From contig CALAUZ010000413.1 of the NCBI GenBank assembly GCA_937892105.1, positions 1 to 30,549 of the forward strand: a stretch of 30,549 nucleotides of DNA. The letters are read 5' to 3'. The position numbers and the translations under genes are program-made. Source of the stretch: an uncultured Fretibacterium sp. GTDB lineage: Bacteria; Synergistota; Synergistia; Synergistales; Aminobacteriaceae. Below are positions 1-9,038 of this stretch, piece by piece. Position 1 is the first letter of the stretch. The number at the start of each line of letters is the position of its first letter. Below the pieces are notes generated by a model. It was not told the origin of the DNA and did no database searches. It was given only the letters and a program-made list of their open reading frames with translations.

Positions 1-1
1 C

Positions 2-1654
2 TATGGATTTCGGACAGTCCTAATCCTGGCGAACATAAACGCTTCCATAAACGTAGGCTTTGCGGAATTGCAGATACGCGGCCTGAACAACCTGTCATTC
101 TTACAGGGAACATTTCTTCAAGACCTTCGGCAGTTCAGCAACATGATACTACCGACACCAGGCAATTACATAGGGAACACGGCGCAGCAGAACATGTTTG
201 GATTATGGGTAGCAGTGGCATGTTTAGGAGCAGTATATCTGTTTGTGTATGACGCGTGGGACAGTGAACGTTCGGAGCATGGCCGTAAAATCTGGCTGCC
301 GGTAATAGACATAGTACTTTCTGTGATATGCGTGAAGTCTGCGGTTACGGAAGCCAGCATAATCTTTGCGTTACTTGGGGTATTATTCATCATAGGAGCG
401 TTCGTAACGGCCTTCAAGCTTGGCAATGACCGTAATGCTTACTACTCAATCGTAATATTGTTATTCCTTGCGGTGAACTTCTGGGGATTAATGAACAGTA
501 CGAGCCGTTCAGCGACGATAGCACTAGGGATAGGTTTGACAGTAATATTATTGATATCGGCGTGGAAATTTGACCGTAATTACGTGATAAGATTTGGGGC
601 AGTAATGCTGGTGATATCGGCGGTATTCTGGGCATCGTTATATTCAGAGCGTTCCGGACAGATAGTGGAGAAGACGACGGAAATCATCAAGAACGTAGAG
701 GATATAGGCAGACGCAGGGGAATATGGACGACATCATACGCGATGTTTCGAGAACACCCCGAAGGAGTAGGGATAGGGCAGTACAAGTGGCATTATCTGG
801 AGGGACAGAGATACGGTTTCAACAATATAACGAATGCGGGCTGGTACAGGTGGCAATACACGCATTGGGCGCATAACGAGTTTCTGCAATTCTTTTGCGA
901 GGGCGGTGTTGCAGGGGGAGTAATGCTGATACTGATGTGGTTTGTGTGGTTTATACCGGCGGTGTACGGATTGTTCAAGCGTGAACGAATGAGCATAAAC
1001 ATCAACGCAGTATGGTCTCTTGCACTAGTATCGCTGGTAACGTTCTGTGCAATATTCACACGTCCATTTCATCGTATAGAGAACATGGTATGGATAACGT
1101 TAGCGTTTGCGTTATCGAACCGAGAATTTTTCCCAGCGTTCAAATTCAGCCTGAGCTATGAAGTAATGAGGACGCAGAAAATCCGCCAGTTAGCGGGAGC
1201 ATTATGCATAATATCATCAATAGCGGGCTGTGTGTACATATCAAGCGGTATATACGGGAACTATATATTGAGGCGTGCATTATCGACACAGGACGCAAAT
1301 TTACAGTTATACCTGCTGAACGAGGCTGACAAGCACCCGATAGTGAGGGAGGATACGCAGAGGAATTTAGGATATCATTACCTTCAGTTAGGAGAACAGA
1401 CGAACAACCCTCAAATGTTAATCAACGGCTTCAACATATTATGGGAACATTTTCACAGAGAGCCGCATTCTGAGGACATATCGAGGCTGTTGAACTTTGC
1501 GCAGAGATACCAGATAGAGGGAGCGTTAAGGGAGATAGCGAGTTACTTCAAGCCAGGAACGTATCATTTGAAGCGAGTGCCTCAGAAGGACAGCGAGGGC
1601 AGAATGTTGAATGCCTTGTTGCTAGTGAATGGTCCAGGAAGCGATGACAAGTAG
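2..1654 (+). CDS. O-antigen ligase / O-oligosaccharyltransferase-like membrane protein (5' end outside window)
   Basis: The frame is open to the left edge, so the N-terminus is missing; the first in-window start codon (TTG at 68) is not convincing. The protein is polytopic, with many hydrophobic segments. It shows two features of the Wzy/WaaL/PglL ligase family: a PTPGNYIGN-type segment before a membrane helix (about residue 30 from the TTG), and a periplasmic loop ending in AHNEFLQFFCEGG followed by another helix, the family's conserved His-Asn-Glu stretch. The last 150 residues are soluble and helical, perhaps TPR-like. Family members transfer lipid-linked glycan to lipid A or to protein at the periplasmic face of the inner membrane. 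The gene overlaps gspJ by 11 bases, which ties it to the T2SS operon and suggests, by inference, glycosylation of pseudopilins or secreted proteins. Sequence alone cannot separate ligase, polymerase and protein transferase. Confidence 0.75.
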   Translation, partial: YGFRTVLILANINASINVGFAELQIRGLNNLSFLQGTFLQDLRQFSNMILPTPGNYIGNTAQQNMFGLWVAVACLGAVYLFVYDAWDSERSEHGRKIWLPVIDIVLSVICVKSAVTEASIIFALLGVLFIIGAFVTAFKLGNDRNAYYSIVILLFLAVNFWGLMNSTSRSATIALGIGLTVILLISAWKFDRNYVIRFGAVMLVISAVFWASLYSERSGQIVEKTTEIIKNVEDIGRRRGIWTTSYAMFREHPEGVGIGQYKWHYLEGQRYGFNNITNAGWYRWQYTHWAHNEFLQFFCEGGVAGGVMLILMWFVWFIPAVYGLFKRERMSININAVWSLALVSLVTFCAIFTRPFHRIENMVWITLAFALSNREFFPAFKFSLSYEVMRTQKIRQLAGALCIISSIAGCVYISSGIYGNYILRRALSTQDANLQLYLLNEADKHPIVREDTQRNLGYHYLQLGEQTNNPQMLINGFNILWEHFHREPHSEDISRLLNFAQRYQIEGALREIASYFKPGTYHLKRVPQKDSEGRMLNALLLVNGPGSDDK

Positions 1655-2288
1655 GGTACGAGAAGGATTTACGCTTATAGAGATACTGGTTGCAGTAATG
1701 CTGACGGGAATGCTTACGACACTTGCGCTTGCCCCAGTGGTGATAACGGTACGGAGGGTAGTGGAGACGCAGGAGGAGTATTCGGACATGAGTGCGTTAT
1801 CACGGACGTTGAATTTCATAGCGAGGGACATATCATCAGCGATGAGGCTTTCCTCGAACGTACTGACGGTAAAGGACCACGAGGCGATGGGAGGAATGGA
1901 CGATGATATACTAATGGTGATGAGTACGTCTCCATCGGTGCAGGATATTGCGTCAGGGACGATAGTATATCGGATAGCGGAAGGCGGAATACTTCACAAC
2001 AACATAATACCAGGTTTATACAGATGGATATTTCCAGGAAAACTGCCAAACGCGATAAACACAGACACATTAGACGGAGAGGAAGGACAGCTGGTGCTTC
2101 CAGGAGTAGATGAATTTTGCGTAGAAATCCCGAATGGAACGCATGAGGACGACAGGCGGAAAGAGTACGCCGGCCAATTACCTAAAGGGATATACATAAA
2201 GATAGGGCGTAACAGCAAAGGGGACGGCAACACCAGCGATAACAGGGAGAATATGAATGAGCTTGAACGCATTATCACATTCCCATAA
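1644..2288 (+). CDS. gspJ: Type II secretion minor pseudopilin, GspJ-like
   Basis: This 214-residue protein begins with a class III prepilin leader: a short basic stretch, Gly8 as the cleavage site, then FTLIE with the conserved Glu at +5 and a hydrophobic helix to about residue 30. The length, the position directly before gspK, and the helix followed by a longer globular domain fit GspJ, which with I and K caps the pseudopilus tip. I chose ATG 1644 because it gives a normal 8-residue leader and follows an AGGA; ATG 1629 would add five residues. The start lies inside the end of the upstream ligase gene, suggesting coupled translation. Ile is encoded mainly by ATA. Assignment to J rather than another minor pseudopilin rests on size and order. 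Confidence 0.8.
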   Translation: MTSRVREGFTLIEILVAVMLTGMLTTLALAPVVITVRRVVETQEEYSDMSALSRTLNFIARDISSAMRLSSNVLTVKDHEAMGGMDDDILMVMSTSPSVQDIASGTIVYRIAEGGILHNNIIPGLYRWIFPGKLPNAINTDTLDGEEGQLVLPGVDEFCVEIPNGTHEDDRRKEYAGQLPKGIYIKIGRNSKGDGNTSDNRENMNELERIITFP

Positions 2289-3189
2289 GAAGCGAGGATT
2301 TGTGCTTGTGAGCGTATTGCTTTTGGGTACGCTGTTAATTTCGTGTGCGACGGCATTTACGTGGTTTGTGAGGTTGCAGGCACGGAGTGTGGACAGTGAG
2401 CGTGAAGCGATAACGAACCGGAGTTTAGCGCATGTTTTAGTGAACGCAGTAATAAATGTCTTATCGCAGGCAACATCGAGCATGAAGTACGACAGTCCGA
2501 CGCAGAGATGGTATCAGCCGTTTGTCTTTAATGTTCCAGAGATGGGAATGTGGGTAGTGCATGTAACGCCGCTGGACGACAAACTTCCATTAAGGAATTT
2601 ATTTCTTCCGGACGGGAACACAATGCGGCGTGAATTTACGGACGTATGGCGTGAGATGTGGGACAATCTGAAACATCGGGAACTGGAACAGCTGGTGCTG
2701 GATTTTCTCGACAGGAACACGAAAGCGCGTGTAGGTAGTGTAGAGCGGGAAGAGTTCATTAATCGCGGGCCATATGACATGTCGGAGCTTCTGATACTGA
2801 GCCAGGACATAACGACAGAAATATTGTATGGAACAGGAGGGGAGCTGGGATTGTCGGACTACTGCACGATATACAGTGAAGGTAAGATAAACCTAAATGT
2901 TGCGCCAGTACATGTGATGGAGATACTGCCAGGCTTGGATACGGGAGGGTTAGCGCAGAGGTTAGCGCAGGTGAGAATGGAGGAGCCTATAACGAGTTTT
3001 CAGGATATCCAGAAGATACCAGGAGCTTCACCGAGAACGTCAACCCAGCTTACGAACATAGCAGGTTTCAGGAGTCGTTATTTTTCCATCATGCTTGAAT
3101 ACATGGAGGAGGAGGGAGAAGGAGGAGCGTCATTCCGCGTGATATTTGACCGAAATACTAGGCAGATAGTAAGGTGGGAGGAGACATGA
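2257..3189 (+). CDS. gspK: Type II secretion minor pseudopilin GspK
   Basis: This is a 310-residue protein with a prepilin-like leader ending KKRG, then FVLVS and a hydrophobic helix. It lacks the Glu at +5, as is typical of GspK. The middle is large and alpha-helical, and residues about 205-270 carry the GspK pattern: NLNVAPVHVMEILPG, then helix-hairpin-helix-like text ending in PGASPRTSTQL. GspK sits at the tip of the pseudopilus with I and J. The ATG start at 2257 follows GGGAG at good spacing and overlaps the end of gspJ by 32 bases. The stop TGA overlaps the gspL start (ATGA). Confidence 0.9.
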   Translation: MSLNALSHSHKKRGFVLVSVLLLGTLLISCATAFTWFVRLQARSVDSEREAITNRSLAHVLVNAVINVLSQATSSMKYDSPTQRWYQPFVFNVPEMGMWVVHVTPLDDKLPLRNLFLPDGNTMRREFTDVWREMWDNLKHRELEQLVLDFLDRNTKARVGSVEREEFINRGPYDMSELLILSQDITTEILYGTGGELGLSDYCTIYSEGKINLNVAPVHVMEILPGLDTGGLAQRLAQVRMEEPITSFQDIQKIPGASPRTSTQLTNIAGFRSRYFSIMLEYMEEEGEGGASFRVIFDRNTRQIVRWEET

Positions 3190-4445
3190 GCATAAGGGAT
3201 ATATTGACGTTGCATTACGGAGAAGCAGGCAGACAGAGGGATTACACATCAGCGGAGTTTAAGAGGGTAATTAGTGGTGAGAGGACGACGGGAGAAGATG
3301 GGGAAGAAGTTTTAAGCAAAGCAGTTAGAACGATAACACCTGGTTACGGTAAGAACACGGTTATACTTGTTCCGATGAAGTCATTATCACTCGATGATTT
3401 TTCGTTTCCATTCCAGAACACGTCAAAGATACGTGAGGCATTGAGGCTTCAGGCAATGCCATTCACTGCTGCCGGAGAGCTTGATATATTCCCAGTAATA
3501 CTGACGAAGACAGGGCGAGGCTCAAACGGAATAGCGTGGTATGTTTCTCCAGAAGAGCTGGAAATCCCTAATCTATCGTACAGCACAGGAGGAACTCTGA
3601 AGATATGGCCAGCTCCGCTCCCATTCATATCACAGCTGGAGGAGTTTGACGGGAACGGTGTTACGATATGGACGGACGAGGAGAACGCAAGCTCGATACT
3701 CTGGCAGAAGAACATACCAGTAATGTACCGTTGGCGAAAACTTATAGACGCAAATACGGAGAATAAGGAAGCGTTATGGTACGATGGCTACTGCAAGGCT
3801 ATGGGGCTAGAGCGGGGCGGAACGTTCATAGTAAATGCGTCAGCGGGGGATTATGACGATGAAGACTTCACAGAAATTGTGAGTGATAGTGTAAGGATAT
3901 GCCCATGGATAGCGGACGTAAATCTGTCGCGTTCAGCACTTGAAGGAGCGAGGGATTTAGAGCGTACGGTGAGGCTTTTATCGCGTGTATCATGCTGGCT
4001 TTTAGCGGCTGGAGCAGCGATACTTGGCGCGGAACTGCTGAGATATTATCAGCTTCAGTGGCAGATACAGGACATAAGAACTCACAGCGAGGACTTTTAC
4101 CGCAAGACGTTTGACCCATCGCGTACAGGCAGAATATCCAACCCTGTATTGTTGGCGCGGGACAGGATAGCTTCACTTACGGGGACGGGAGAAGAAGCAC
4201 ACCCGATAGACGAAGTACTTGCGGACATGGGAGATGTATTTGAGCAGACAGGCAGTGCAGACATAACGATAGACACAGTGCGCTACAATTCGGAGGGAAT
4301 AGACTGCACTGGAATTGCGCCAGACATGACGACGGTGCTGAATTTCCGGAGGGCATGGGAGAGCCGTGCACAGTTAGCGCAAGTGGATAACACGCAGTTT
4401 GTGTCAGGGATAGGGTACAGGTTTGATTTGCGCGTGAGGTGGTGA
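3186..4445 (+). CDS. gspL: Type II secretion inner-membrane platform protein GspL
   Basis: The protein is about 419 residues. A long soluble N-terminal region (1-260) is expected to form the actin-like cytoplasmic domain that binds the GspE ATPase. One transmembrane helix follows at about 264-282 (SCWLLAAGAAILGAELL), then a periplasmic ferredoxin-like domain of about 130 residues. This architecture, and its place between gspK and gspM, identify GspL; the primary sequence is divergent. I prefer ATG 3186, which overlaps the gspK stop as ATGA and sits just behind GGGAGGAG. GTG 3174 in the same frame is the alternative and would add four residues. Confidence 0.82.
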   Translation: MSIRDILTLHYGEAGRQRDYTSAEFKRVISGERTTGEDGEEVLSKAVRTITPGYGKNTVILVPMKSLSLDDFSFPFQNTSKIREALRLQAMPFTAAGELDIFPVILTKTGRGSNGIAWYVSPEELEIPNLSYSTGGTLKIWPAPLPFISQLEEFDGNGVTIWTDEENASSILWQKNIPVMYRWRKLIDANTENKEALWYDGYCKAMGLERGGTFIVNASAGDYDDEDFTEIVSDSVRICPWIADVNLSRSALEGARDLERTVRLLSRVSCWLLAAGAAILGAELLRYYQLQWQIQDIRTHSEDFYRKTFDPSRTGRISNPVLLARDRIASLTGTGEEAHPIDEVLADMGDVFEQTGSADITIDTVRYNSEGIDCTGIAPDMTTVLNFRRAWESRAQLAQVDNTQFVSGIGYRFDLRVRW

Positions 4446-4449
4446 AGTA

Positions 4450-4953
4450 ATGGCGATAAATGTTGACAGCGTACTAAACAGCGCAAGGAGTGTAATTAGG
4501 GGTGAAGTGTCTGGTTCGGTGAGATTTCTAGCGGTGTTTCTCTCAATGCTTGCTGTATGGGCAGGAGTTCTGACGGTAAGCGGCTGGAACGCGCAGAGCC
4601 TCAACAGTCTTAAATCGCAGGAGGGCAGAAGACACACGTTATTGCTTCTTGCGGAGGAATATAAAACTCTTTCGCCTAGAACTTCAGGGAATGCGGGGCA
4701 AGAAGTAGATGTAGCGGCAGTATTTGCGCAGGTATCGGAACGCATGGAGCTGGGTAGCCGAGTGAACAGGATAACGCCAGACGGCCGTAACCAGTCAGTA
4801 GAAATAAACCGTCTTTATGCGGAGGAGCTTGCGGAATTACAGAAGGAGTTAGCCTCGCGAGGAGTGAGATTTATAGCGGCAGAATTGCGAGCATTGCCAT
4901 CGGGACAGGAGAGGTTAATGACGGTCTCAGCTATAATAGGGCCTATGGAGTGA
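4450..4953 (+). CDS. gspM: Type II secretion platform protein GspM-like
   Basis: A 167-residue bitopic protein: a short cytoplasmic N-terminus, one membrane helix at about 26-45 (FLAVFLSMLAVWAGVLTV), a helical stalk, then a small periplasmic domain. This is the GspM layout, and GspM pairs with GspL in the inner-membrane platform. It follows gspL by four bases with GAGG/GGTGAAG upstream. The primary sequence alone would not be decisive; the call rests on architecture and order in the operon. Confidence 0.75.
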   Translation: MAINVDSVLNSARSVIRGEVSGSVRFLAVFLSMLAVWAGVLTVSGWNAQSLNSLKSQEGRRHTLLLLAEEYKTLSPRTSGNAGQEVDVAAVFAQVSERMELGSRVNRITPDGRNQSVEINRLYAEELAELQKELASRGVRFIAAELRALPSGQERLMTVSAIIGPME

Positions 4954-5537
4954 GCATATACATGAAACGTTCATTGCTTAACATAACGAAAGTTTTATTA
5001 TTCATAGCGGGGTTTATTTACGCACTCTATGTATTTATGCCATGGCAGGAGGCTGGAAAGTTCGGAATGTCTATAGCACATTCACAGCTTGAACGCAGGG
5101 GAATGCGTTTGAACTGGTCAGATGTCTCAGGAGAAGACGATGGATTTACGGTACATAACCTGACTTCCAGCGGAATGGCAGATATTTCGTTCAGCTCTAT
5201 AACGATACGGCCCAGATTTGCCGCAAGCATATTATCATTTTCGGCAGTTTGCGATATAACGTTTCGAGGAATGGGAGTGAGGCTGGGCCAGACGATGAAT
5301 TTTGGTGACGGAGGATTTTTGCTGACGGCAGGGCGGGAAGATATACTGTTGGAGAATCTGAGGACGAACGGAGAATTTGCGCTAAACGGTTACATAACTT
5401 TTAATCCAGCAACGATGAAGATAGGGCGTGCAGACGCGAGGCTTGAAGTTCCAGAAAATTTCCGTCAGAACATGGATATGCTGAAGGGTTTTCTGCCCTT
5501 AGTGCAGGAGGGCGGCAGATGGTATCTCAGGAGGTGA
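4950..5537 (+). CDS. gspN: Type II secretion protein GspN-like
   Basis: A 195-residue protein with an N-terminal signal anchor (residues about 10-30) and a beta-rich periplasmic remainder that reads like the GspN/AsmA-type repeat fold (ITIRPRFAASILSF, then a GYITFN-type strand). GspN is an accessory T2SS component absent from many systems; its role is unclear. It overlaps gspM through the GTGA at 4950. ATG 4962, behind GGAG, is an in-frame alternative start that would remove four residues. The family assignment is moderate and relies partly on position between gspM and gspC. Confidence 0.65.
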   Translation: MSIYMKRSLLNITKVLLFIAGFIYALYVFMPWQEAGKFGMSIAHSQLERRGMRLNWSDVSGEDDGFTVHNLTSSGMADISFSSITIRPRFAASILSFSAVCDITFRGMGVRLGQTMNFGDGGFLLTAGREDILLENLRTNGEFALNGYITFNPATMKIGRADARLEVPENFRQNMDMLKGFLPLVQEGGRWYLRR

Positions 5538-5545
5538 GATGAATA

Positions 5546-6550
5546 ATGCTTGAAAGTTTCACGGGAATATTCTCGAAGTTAAAACGCGGCAGTAATAATT
5601 CTTTGCGCAAGGATAATGACAGCGGTGGAAAAGTCTATGCGCTTTGGCTTTTAGTCCTGCCTTTTTTGGCTGGAGGTGTTTTCGGCTGCCTGGTTGATAC
5701 AGGGTTAGGATTTTGCTTCGACATGATTTCAGGAAATGCCGGTGTACGAGATGAAGCAGTAACAGGTTCGCGTTCAAACTCAGAGAATGACGGGAGACAG
5801 CGGGGTTTTGACAGTTTCCTTGCCTCAAACCCTTTCAGAATATCTCCTATGAAGACAGATATTCCATTGCCTCCCCCAGAACCTCAAGAGGAGCCAGAGG
5901 AGCCGAAGCCGCAGGAACCTGGCACAGCAGACCATATTACGCTCAAGGCAACATTTCCTGGAGCGGGAGCGTATTTTTCTGTGAGGAATATTCCTGATGT
6001 TTTAGTGCCTGTAGGAGAGGAAATTGATTACTACAAACTTATAAGTGTTGGTGCATATGAGGCAATACTGCGCAGGGGAAATGAGCCTCCTGTAAAGAAA
6101 TATATAGTTTATGGCTCTGTCCCTGCCCCTGAACAAGCGGAAGCACCAAAGGCTGCCTCAGCACCAGCCAAAGCACCAGAGGTAAAACAGCCGCCTGCCC
6201 CTCAAAACAGCGGGAACATATTAGCGGCAGTGCCAGGAGGAAACGAGGGACAGGTTCCCAGCGAAATCGTGAACCAGCTCGTACAAAATCCCTTTGACGA
6301 ACTAAAACGCATAAGGCTCAGGCCGAACGATAAATCGGGCGGTCTTGAGATACAGTGGATACAGAATGACAGTATCTTGAAGCGTCTTGGTATTCAGCGC
6401 GGCGACGTCATAAAGTCCGTGAACGGTATACCTTTCACGAACATGGGAGATATAGCAAACTCGATAAGTTCTCTCATGGCCAGCGAAAGATTTGACGTTG
6501 AAGTAAACAGGGGCGGCAATAACACGGCTCTGCGCTATGTGGTGAAGTGA
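5546..6550 (+). CDS. gspC: Type II secretion protein GspC with C-terminal PDZ domain
   Basis: A 334-residue protein with a cytoplasmic N-terminus, one membrane helix at about 32-51, a Pro/Glu-rich linker (about 106-128), a small beta-rich domain at about 130-190 matching the HR domain that contacts the secretin, an Ala/Pro linker, and a PDZ-like C-terminus. The last domain contains LGIQRGDVIKSVNGIPFTN, the substrate- or partner-binding loop typical of GspC. The family links the inner-membrane platform to the GspD secretin. The start is clear: AGGAGGTGA lies nine bases before ATG 5546. The stop overlaps the gspI start. Confidence 0.9.
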   Translation: MLESFTGIFSKLKRGSNNSLRKDNDSGGKVYALWLLVLPFLAGGVFGCLVDTGLGFCFDMISGNAGVRDEAVTGSRSNSENDGRQRGFDSFLASNPFRISPMKTDIPLPPPEPQEEPEEPKPQEPGTADHITLKATFPGAGAYFSVRNIPDVLVPVGEEIDYYKLISVGAYEAILRRGNEPPVKKYIVYGSVPAPEQAEAPKAASAPAKAPEVKQPPAPQNSGNILAAVPGGNEGQVPSEIVNQLVQNPFDELKRIRLRPNDKSGGLEIQWIQNDSILKRLGIQRGDVIKSVNGIPFTNMGDIANSISSLMASERFDVEVNRGGNNTALRYVVK

Positions 6551-6885
6551 TGGCGGAACGAAGGGGTTTCACGCTGATGGAAGTACTTGTTGCTGCAGCT
6601 ATAGCTGGGTTGGTAGTGGCGGCAGGTTTCAGGTTAATAGCTATGTCTTACAAGCTCATGGGCGAACTTCAGGCTGAACGGAAATTAATATCAGCTGTGA
6701 ATAAAATATGGCTCAGGTTTCGCACTGACGTGGATATGGCATCAAGCGGGACAGATGATAATGACAATGTAACATGGCGTTCGGATCTTATTTCAGTTCC
6801 AGTTGATGATTATGAGCTGAAATTCCGAAGGATAACTGTAACTATGGGAGACGGACGTTCCACGATTATTTATGTTGCTGAATAA
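6550..6885 (+). CDS. gspI: Type II secretion minor pseudopilin GspI-like
   Basis: A 111-residue pseudopilin with leader MAERRG, cleavage before FTLMEVLVAAAIAGL and Glu at +5. The short length and the helix sequence fit GspI, the scaffold of the I-J-K tip complex. ATG 6550 overlaps the gspC stop; GTG 6547 would add a single residue. In the canonical T2SS order gspI lies between gspH and gspJ, but here it is between gspC and gspD. It is slightly shorter than most GspI proteins, with no sign of a frameshift. Confidence 0.78.
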   Translation: MAERRGFTLMEVLVAAAIAGLVVAAGFRLIAMSYKLMGELQAERKLISAVNKIWLRFRTDVDMASSGTDDNDNVTWRSDLISVPVDDYELKFRRITVTMGDGRSTIIYVAE

Positions 6886-6973
6886 AACTTGTTCGTAGTA
6901 TCATGTACTCGGAGTATGGCACTAGTTATGCTTGCCCGCTTGAAAGATTGACAGAACGGGGGATGTTCAAAAC

Positions 6974-9034
6974 TTGAATTTCAGAAAAATATTGCCTTGT
7001 ATAATAATAACTCTTGCATTGTCTGTGAGCGCAGAGGCAGCAGTCAGCCGCGCCAACGGCCAGCAAAATAATGCGCCTGCCCAGCCTCAGACAGGCGGGA
7101 ATATGACAGCTGAGGAAGAACATAATCTTCTGGAGATGGCTCAGGCCATGAGGAGGAGCGGGCTTGTACAGTTCAACTTTAAGGACATGGATCTTGTCAG
7201 GTTTATGCGCTTCATGTCGGAAATACTCCAGGAGAATATAATTGTTCCTCCCAACATAACTTCAAGGATAACAATAATATCCCCTCACCCTGTTACTATA
7301 CGCGAATCACGTGAAATAATGCTGTCAACGCTCCAGATGAATAATTTATCGCTTCAGAGCATGGGGAGCTATTCCATTGTGCGGCAGGGAGGAGCAAGCC
7401 CTTCACCGAATGTTTACAGGGGAAAATCAGGGCCAGGCTTTGGAGAAGAAACAGTAACACACATAGTGCCTGTAGACTATGTTACAGTAGAAAGTCTTAT
7501 ACCGGCATTACAGCAGACTTTCGGTGCAACTCTAATCGTTCTTGCGGTAGGGAACGGCAAAGATATACTGCTTCAAGGACGCGCTACCGATGTCCGCAAA
7601 GGAGTGGAGTTTATCCGAAAGATGGATACCCCGCAAAGCGCAAGGATAAGCCGTACATTTGAGTTAAGGTATGGAGACCCCACGACAGTTGCCGCACAGT
7701 TGAACGCAATCGCTCAGGCAAACGGGCCTCTTCAAGGTCTCAACGCAATAGCCGACGCTCCAAGCAAGAAGGTCATAGTCATAGGCAGCAGGACAGCGGT
7801 AGACCGTGCAGTAAGCATAGTGAGGGATCTCGATGTTGACTCCAAGATAGGCGACTTCCACATTTACCGCCTGAAGAATATTGACGCTACAGCAGCATCT
7901 GAACAGGTAGCGAAGGTTCTGGCCACAACAGGGACAATGCTGGGAGCAGATTCCGCAAGATTTCCTGCAACAGTAGTGCCTGACGTTGCCACAAACAGCC
8001 TGATATTTGCCGCAACACAGAGACAGTTCGATTCGCTTGTACCTATACTTGATGCCATAGATATTCAGCCAAAGCAAATACTGTTACGCGGTTTCATTGC
8101 CGAAATCAACGTGTCCAACCTTGAGAACAACGGCATAGACTGGAACATAGTTGGAGGCCAGATGTGGGATAATGTGCTCATGGGAGGCAACATGTCTCTC
8201 GGAGAAGCCACAGTGCCTTCACAGTTCATGCAGTGGTTCACCGACATGAGCAAGAAGGAGGAGCTGTTAGACCGCAACGGTTCAACCTACACGATAACGA
8301 ACTATCAACCTATGGGCTTAATGTATGCGACCATAGACCTTCTGAAACGTTACAACGCTGTGAATATCCTCTCAGTTCCCCGCCTCATGTGTACGGACAA
8401 CAAAGAAAGCTCATTCCAGGTAGGCCAGGTTATTCCTGTTCTCAAGGGTGCAACGTCAGACCTAAGCAACCCAAGCGCGGTACAGAGCAATTACGACTAC
8501 AAGGACACAGGCTTAACGCTCACCGTAACGCCGCACATCAGGAGCGGTAATCTTGTTGCAATGGACATAAAGCAGACGACTGAAGATGTTATGACACCAG
8601 CAGGAGTGCCGACACCCATAACGTCAAAGCGTGAAGTCAATACCTCAGTGCTTGTAGGAGACGGAGAGACAATCATATTAGGCGGAATGATTAAAGAAAC
8701 AGAGACATCAATGAAGCGCAGAGTTCCGGGACTGTCATATATTCCATTAATCGGCGGTTTGTTCCAGAAGGTAAATAAGGAGAAGCAGAAAGTAGATTTT
8801 GTGATATTCCTTACGCCGCAGATTATCGAGGACGCTGACGAAATGAGGAGAGCTACGGCGAAATCGTCTGGCTTCAAGACGCGTTTTGCAGAGCCTGATA
8901 CGGACTTGGGATTTGCTGACCTCATGCCCGCTAATGCCAGGAAAGAGCTTCTCAGTGTTGACATAAGCCCCGTAGAAGCCGACATAGATATACGCTTCAG
9001 GGAACTTTACCAAAAAAGTCTCAGGAGGAAGTAA
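6974..9034 (+). CDS. gspD: Type II secretion outer-membrane secretin GspD
   Basis: A 686-residue secretin with signal peptide MNFRKILPCIIITLALSVSAE and a likely cut after the Ala-rich end near residue 23. The N0 domain is at about 55-135, and N1, N2 and N3 modules follow (VDYVTVESLIPAL; RYGDPTTVAAQLNAI; RLKNIDATAASEQVAKVL). The secretin core starts near residue 365 and ends with VPGLSYIPLIGGLF and VDFVIFLTPQI. It forms the outer-membrane pore. The start is TTG 6974, ten bases behind GGGGGA; no in-frame ATG gives a signal peptide. A tail of about 60 residues after the core may serve as a pilotin or assembly site. Confidence 0.95.
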   Translation: MNFRKILPCIIITLALSVSAEAAVSRANGQQNNAPAQPQTGGNMTAEEEHNLLEMAQAMRRSGLVQFNFKDMDLVRFMRFMSEILQENIIVPPNITSRITIISPHPVTIRESREIMLSTLQMNNLSLQSMGSYSIVRQGGASPSPNVYRGKSGPGFGEETVTHIVPVDYVTVESLIPALQQTFGATLIVLAVGNGKDILLQGRATDVRKGVEFIRKMDTPQSARISRTFELRYGDPTTVAAQLNAIAQANGPLQGLNAIADAPSKKVIVIGSRTAVDRAVSIVRDLDVDSKIGDFHIYRLKNIDATAASEQVAKVLATTGTMLGADSARFPATVVPDVATNSLIFAATQRQFDSLVPILDAIDIQPKQILLRGFIAEINVSNLENNGIDWNIVGGQMWDNVLMGGNMSLGEATVPSQFMQWFTDMSKKEELLDRNGSTYTITNYQPMGLMYATIDLLKRYNAVNILSVPRLMCTDNKESSFQVGQVIPVLKGATSDLSNPSAVQSNYDYKDTGLTLTVTPHIRSGNLVAMDIKQTTEDVMTPAGVPTPITSKREVNTSVLVGDGETIILGGMIKETETSMKRRVPGLSYIPLIGGLFQKVNKEKQKVDFVIFLTPQIIEDADEMRRATAKSSGFKTRFAEPDTDLGFADLMPANARKELLSVDISPVEADIDIRFRELYQKSLRRK

Positions 9035-9038
9035 CGTT

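Noticed and set aside
8497..8985. A 162-codon minus-strand frame inside gspD
   Set aside because: It lies entirely antisense to conserved secretin sequence, has no RBS, and reads as low-complexity Ser/Pro-rich text typical of antisense frames.
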